DNA from: an uncultured Clostridia bacterium
GTDB taxonomy: Bacteria; Bacillota; Clostridia; Christensenellales; Borkfalkiaceae
Direction: 5' to 3'
DNA: 8,119 nucleotides
Assembly (NCBI GenBank): GCA_905235765.1
Contig: CAJOMM010000063.1
Coordinates: forward strand, 1 to 8,119
The notes under the pieces were generated by a model. The model was not told the DNA's origin. It saw only the letters and a program-made list of their open reading frames with translations, and ran no database searches. The position numbers and the translations under genes were made by a program. This document shows positions 5,867 to 8,119 of this stretch, piece after piece; positions within the stretch are counted from its first letter, which is position 1, and every line of letters starts with the position of its first letter.

Positions 5867-5905
5867 CCCCCTCCGCAGACTATCGGTCTACGGAGGGGGC
5901 TTTAT
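5867..5905 (+). terminator. Terminator of the rnf operon, in the convergent gap
   Basis: CCCCCTCCG (5867-5875) pairs with CGGAGGGGG (5891-5899) in nine bases. After one C/A mismatch the stem continues with AGAC/GTCT around a TATCG loop. The stem ends 10 nt past the rnfB stop and is followed by CTTTATTTAT on the plus strand. It also lies just past the stop of the convergent minus-strand dehydrogenase gene and may stabilise that transcript's end, but the U-tract in that direction is poor. Confidence 0.9.
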
Positions 5906-5913
5906 TTATATAT

Positions 5914-6747
5914 TTATTTAATAAATTTTTCAGTAAGTTTTTCGCAATATTCCCATAATTTACGGGCGGCGGCACCGTCCGTATCCTTAAATTTAAGATC
6001 CATTATTTTATCTTTGCTGTAAACTTCTCCGCATATAAAATCATGATCCGGGTTACCGAGCGCAAGTTTCACAATTCGCTCCGCGCTTTTTTCCGGCGAA
6101 ATAGTGAACAGATATTTCAGCGGAGAGTGGTAACAAAATTTTACAAAACCTGTGGATTCCGAAGCAAAATTCGTTCTTACGACACCGGGCTCGAAAGCAA
6201 CGGCGCTAAGCCCTCTTTTCTTATACCTGTTATTCAGTTCTTTTGTAAACAATACGTCCTCGAGTTTGGCGTACCCGTATGCCTTAAATGGAGCGTAGTT
6301 CCGTTCGTTCTGAAAGTCGTCAACATCTAAATCGTACCCGAACAGATTAGACGCTATGCTGGACGTCTGAATAACCGTAGCGTTACTTTCGCATAATTTA
6401 TCTATCAACAATTCGGTAAGCAAAAATCCGGCTAAAACGTTAATCTGAAACGTTCGCTCGATACCATCTTCGGTAAGAGTTCTTTCCCCTTGCGCGCCGC
6501 CGGCGTTATTGCATAAAACGTCAATTTTCTCGTAACTTAAAAGTTCGTTTGCAAGGCGCACGACGTCTTTTAGTTTAGAATAATCGGCAATATGAAACGG
6601 CACATCCAATTCCGCCGCAACCTTTTTAGTCTTTTCGGGCGACCTGCCCACGATTATTACGTTATTGCCGAGCGCTTTAAGTTTACGCGCGGCTGCAAGC
6701 CCGATTCCGTCGCTTGCCCCCGTTATAACAATATTTTTTACTTCCAT
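5914..6747 (-). CDS. Short-chain dehydrogenase/reductase (SDR), substrate unknown
   Basis: This is a cytoplasmic NAD(P)(H)-dependent oxidoreductase of the classical SDR fold, 277 residues. TGASDGIG (9-16) is the cofactor-binding glycine motif, NNAG (80-83) the structural motif, and N103, S129/S130 and Y157-x3-K161 (YGYAK) the catalytic tetrad. PGVVRTNF (187-194) follows the active site as usual. Arg35 after the second strand (VGRSPEK) suggests NADP(H). Overall layout resembles the retinol-dehydrogenase-like SDR group common in bacterial genomes, but this does not fix the substrate. The ATG at 6747-6745 has only a weak GGTG 6 nt upstream. It lies 19 nt after the stop of the M32 peptidase gene, so the two are probably co-transcribed. 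No sequence sign links it to Rnf, with which it converges. Confidence 0.9.
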   Translation of the reverse strand: MEVKNIVITGASDGIGLAAARKLKALGNNVIIVGRSPEKTKKVAAELDVPFHIADYSKLKDVVRLANELLSYEKIDVLCNNAGGAQGERTLTEDGIERTFQINVLAGFLLTELLIDKLCESNATVIQTSSIASNLFGYDLDVDDFQNERNYAPFKAYGYAKLEDVLFTKELNNRYKKRGLSAVAFEPGVVRTNFASESTGFVKFCYHSPLKYLFTISPEKSAERIVKLALGNPDHDFICGEVYSKDKIMDLKFKDTDGAAARKLWEYCEKLTEKFIK

Positions 6748-6766
6748 AAATCACCAAAACCCATTA

Positions 6767-8119
6767 TTAAAACCCGTAAATTTCAGAATATTTTTCGTTA
6801 AGATATTCTAAAAAGTATTTTGCGGAAAAATCTTCGCCGGTCAATTTCTTCAACCACTCTTTCGGCGTCAACACGTTTGCATACTTAAAAACGTTTTCTT
6901 TCATCCAGCCGTTTATTTTATCGAAGTCTCCGCGCCTGACCGCCGAATCAAAATCCATGTCTTTCTTTATTTTTCTCAAATACATAGCGTTGTAGGCATT
7001 GCCCAAAGCGTAACTCGGGAAATATCCGAAGTCGGACGCCCAATGTACGTCCTGTAAAGCGCCTTTAGCGTCGTTTTCGGGGACCACGCCGAGATATTCT
7101 TTATATAACCTATTCCATACGCTCGGGACGTCGTTAACCGATATTTTTTCGCTCAGAAGCATCTTTTCTATTTCGTATCGGATTATTATATGAATACCGT
7201 AAGTAACCTCATCCGCCTCAGTTCTGATTAAAGACGGCTCTACTATGTTTACCGCTTCATACAGTTCGCGTTCCGTTATGTCTCCGAGTTCTGCCGAAAA
7301 CACCTTCTTGAGTTCGGGATAAATCAAACTTATATAAGCCTTACTCCTGCCAATTACGTTTTCGTAAAACCTCGATACGGATTCGTGCATGCCGTTAGAA
7401 ATTCCGTCGTTTATAAAATGCGAATAATCCTCTTCTCTTTGGTTTTGCATAAAGATGGCGTGTCCTCCCTCGTGTATTACCGAAAAAATGTTGGAAATAA
7501 ACATGTTCTCGTAATAGTGGGTCGTAACGCGAGAGTCGTCTTTCGCTACGTTTATTGTAAACGGATGTTCCGTCGTTGACAAGCAACCCCTTTTGAAGTC
7601 ATAACCGTTAAGTTTTAGAATATAGTCGGAAAATTCCGCCTGTTTATAAACAGGTATTTCCCTGTGCAAAAAATCACTTCTAATCTTCTTATTAGAATTT
7701 TTTATTTTCTTCAACAGTTCCAAAAGTCCCGTTTTAAGCTCATCGAAAAACACGTCGAGATCTTCTTGAAGCATACCTTTTTCATAATCGTTCAGGAAAT
7801 TATCGTAAACGTCTTTCATAGCGTTTTCTCTTAAAGAAACGTTTTCTCTCATCATTTCTATAATACTGTTGAGCGAAGGCGCAAATAACGAAAAATCCGC
7901 GTTACTTTTAGCGTTTAACCAGTCTACGTATGCCTTATTATAAATTTTAGACCATTTTAACTGCGTTTCGGCAGAAACGTTTTTTGTTTTTTCATATTCT
8001 TCGTATAGCTTATTTATAAGAACTTTATCCAAATCGTCAAGTTCGTCTTTATGTTCAAAGAGATAAACGGTAAGTTCTTTCATTTCTTTTGAAGTCGCTA
8101 TCTTAAAACTTTGATTAGA
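6767..8119 (-). CDS. M32-family metallocarboxypeptidase (partial, N-terminus off the right edge)
   Basis: This is a zinc carboxypeptidase of the Taq/Pfu carboxypeptidase family (M32), which removes C-terminal residues from peptides in the cytoplasm. All hallmark motifs are present, numbered from the Met at 8083-8081: HPF (173-175), DSRVT (183-187), the zinc motif HEGGH (204-208), HES with the third zinc ligand E234 exactly 30 residues after H204, IRTEADE (286-292), and GALQDVHW (341-348). That Met is probably internal. The frame stays open for 12 more codons to the window edge, no Shine-Dalgarno precedes it, and family members are about 500 residues, with 438 here. Some 50-60 residues should lie outside. 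The gene is followed after 19 nt by the SDR gene. Confidence 0.93.
   Translation of the reverse strand, partial: SNQSFKIATSKEMKELTVYLFEHKDELDDLDKVLINKLYEEYEKTKNVSAETQLKWSKIYNKAYVDWLNAKSNADFSLFAPSLNSIIEMMRENVSLRENAMKDVYDNFLNDYEKGMLQEDLDVFFDELKTGLLELLKKIKNSNKKIRSDFLHREIPVYKQAEFSDYILKLNGYDFKRGCLSTTEHPFTINVAKDDSRVTTHYYENMFISNIFSVIHEGGHAIFMQNQREEDYSHFINDGISNGMHESVSRFYENVIGRSKAYISLIYPELKKVFSAELGDITERELYEAVNIVEPSLIRTEADEVTYGIHIIIRYEIEKMLLSEKISVNDVPSVWNRLYKEYLGVVPENDAKGALQDVHWASDFGYFPSYALGNAYNAMYLRKIKKDMDFDSAVRRGDFDKINGWMKENVFKYANVLTPKEWLKKLTGEDFSAKYFLEYLNEKYSEIYGF

Noticed and set aside
8081..8083. ATG at 8083-8081 as the true start of the M32 peptidase
   Set aside because: The frame stays open to the window edge, there is no Shine-Dalgarno before the ATG, and the protein would lack the usual N-terminal segment of M32 enzymes.

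Overview
The window reads as chromosome from a low-to-moderate GC, anaerobic Gram-positive-type bacterium, most likely a member of the Clostridia (Bacillota). The reasons are strong GGAGG-type ribosome binding sites, AT-rich intergenic DNA with consensus sigma-A-like promoters, U-tract terminators, and an Rnf cluster in the clostridial gene order C-D-G-E-A-B. I cannot name genus or species. No RNA genes, mobile elements, CRISPR arrays or prophage genes were seen.

Layout. (1) 1-453, minus strand: the first 151 codons of an NCS2-family uracil permease (uraA/pyrP type), cut by the left edge. (2) 454-934: a divergent intergenic region. Its left half is the leader of the permease gene on the minus strand: a near-consensus promoter, a 44-codon leader ORF with its own Shine-Dalgarno, an internal hairpin, a very U-rich stretch, and an intrinsic terminator that starts at the leader stop codon. 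This layout resembles the UTP-sensing, translation-coupled attenuator of enterobacterial pyrBI and is the most interesting part of the window. Its right half carries a consensus promoter for rnfC, with an imperfect 21-bp direct repeat whose second copy contains the -35 box. (3) 935-5857, plus strand: a complete, tightly packed rnfCDGEAB operon closed by a strong terminator at 5867-5899. (4) 5914-8119, minus strand: a short-chain dehydrogenase/reductase preceded by an M32-family metallocarboxypeptidase whose N-terminus lies beyond the right edge; the two probably form one transcription unit convergent with rnf.

How the genes work together. The six Rnf subunits form a membrane complex that passes electrons from reduced ferredoxin to NAD+ through iron-sulfur clusters and covalent flavins while moving Na+ or H+ across the membrane. 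All expected cofactor motifs are present: cluster cysteines in RnfC and RnfB, flavinylation threonines in RnfG and RnfD, and paired membrane cysteines in RnfA and RnfE. The maturation enzyme ApbE, needed for flavin attachment, is not in the window. The uracil permease is a salvage importer whose expression seems to be set by pyrimidine nucleotide level. The peptidase and dehydrogenase have no evident functional tie to Rnf.
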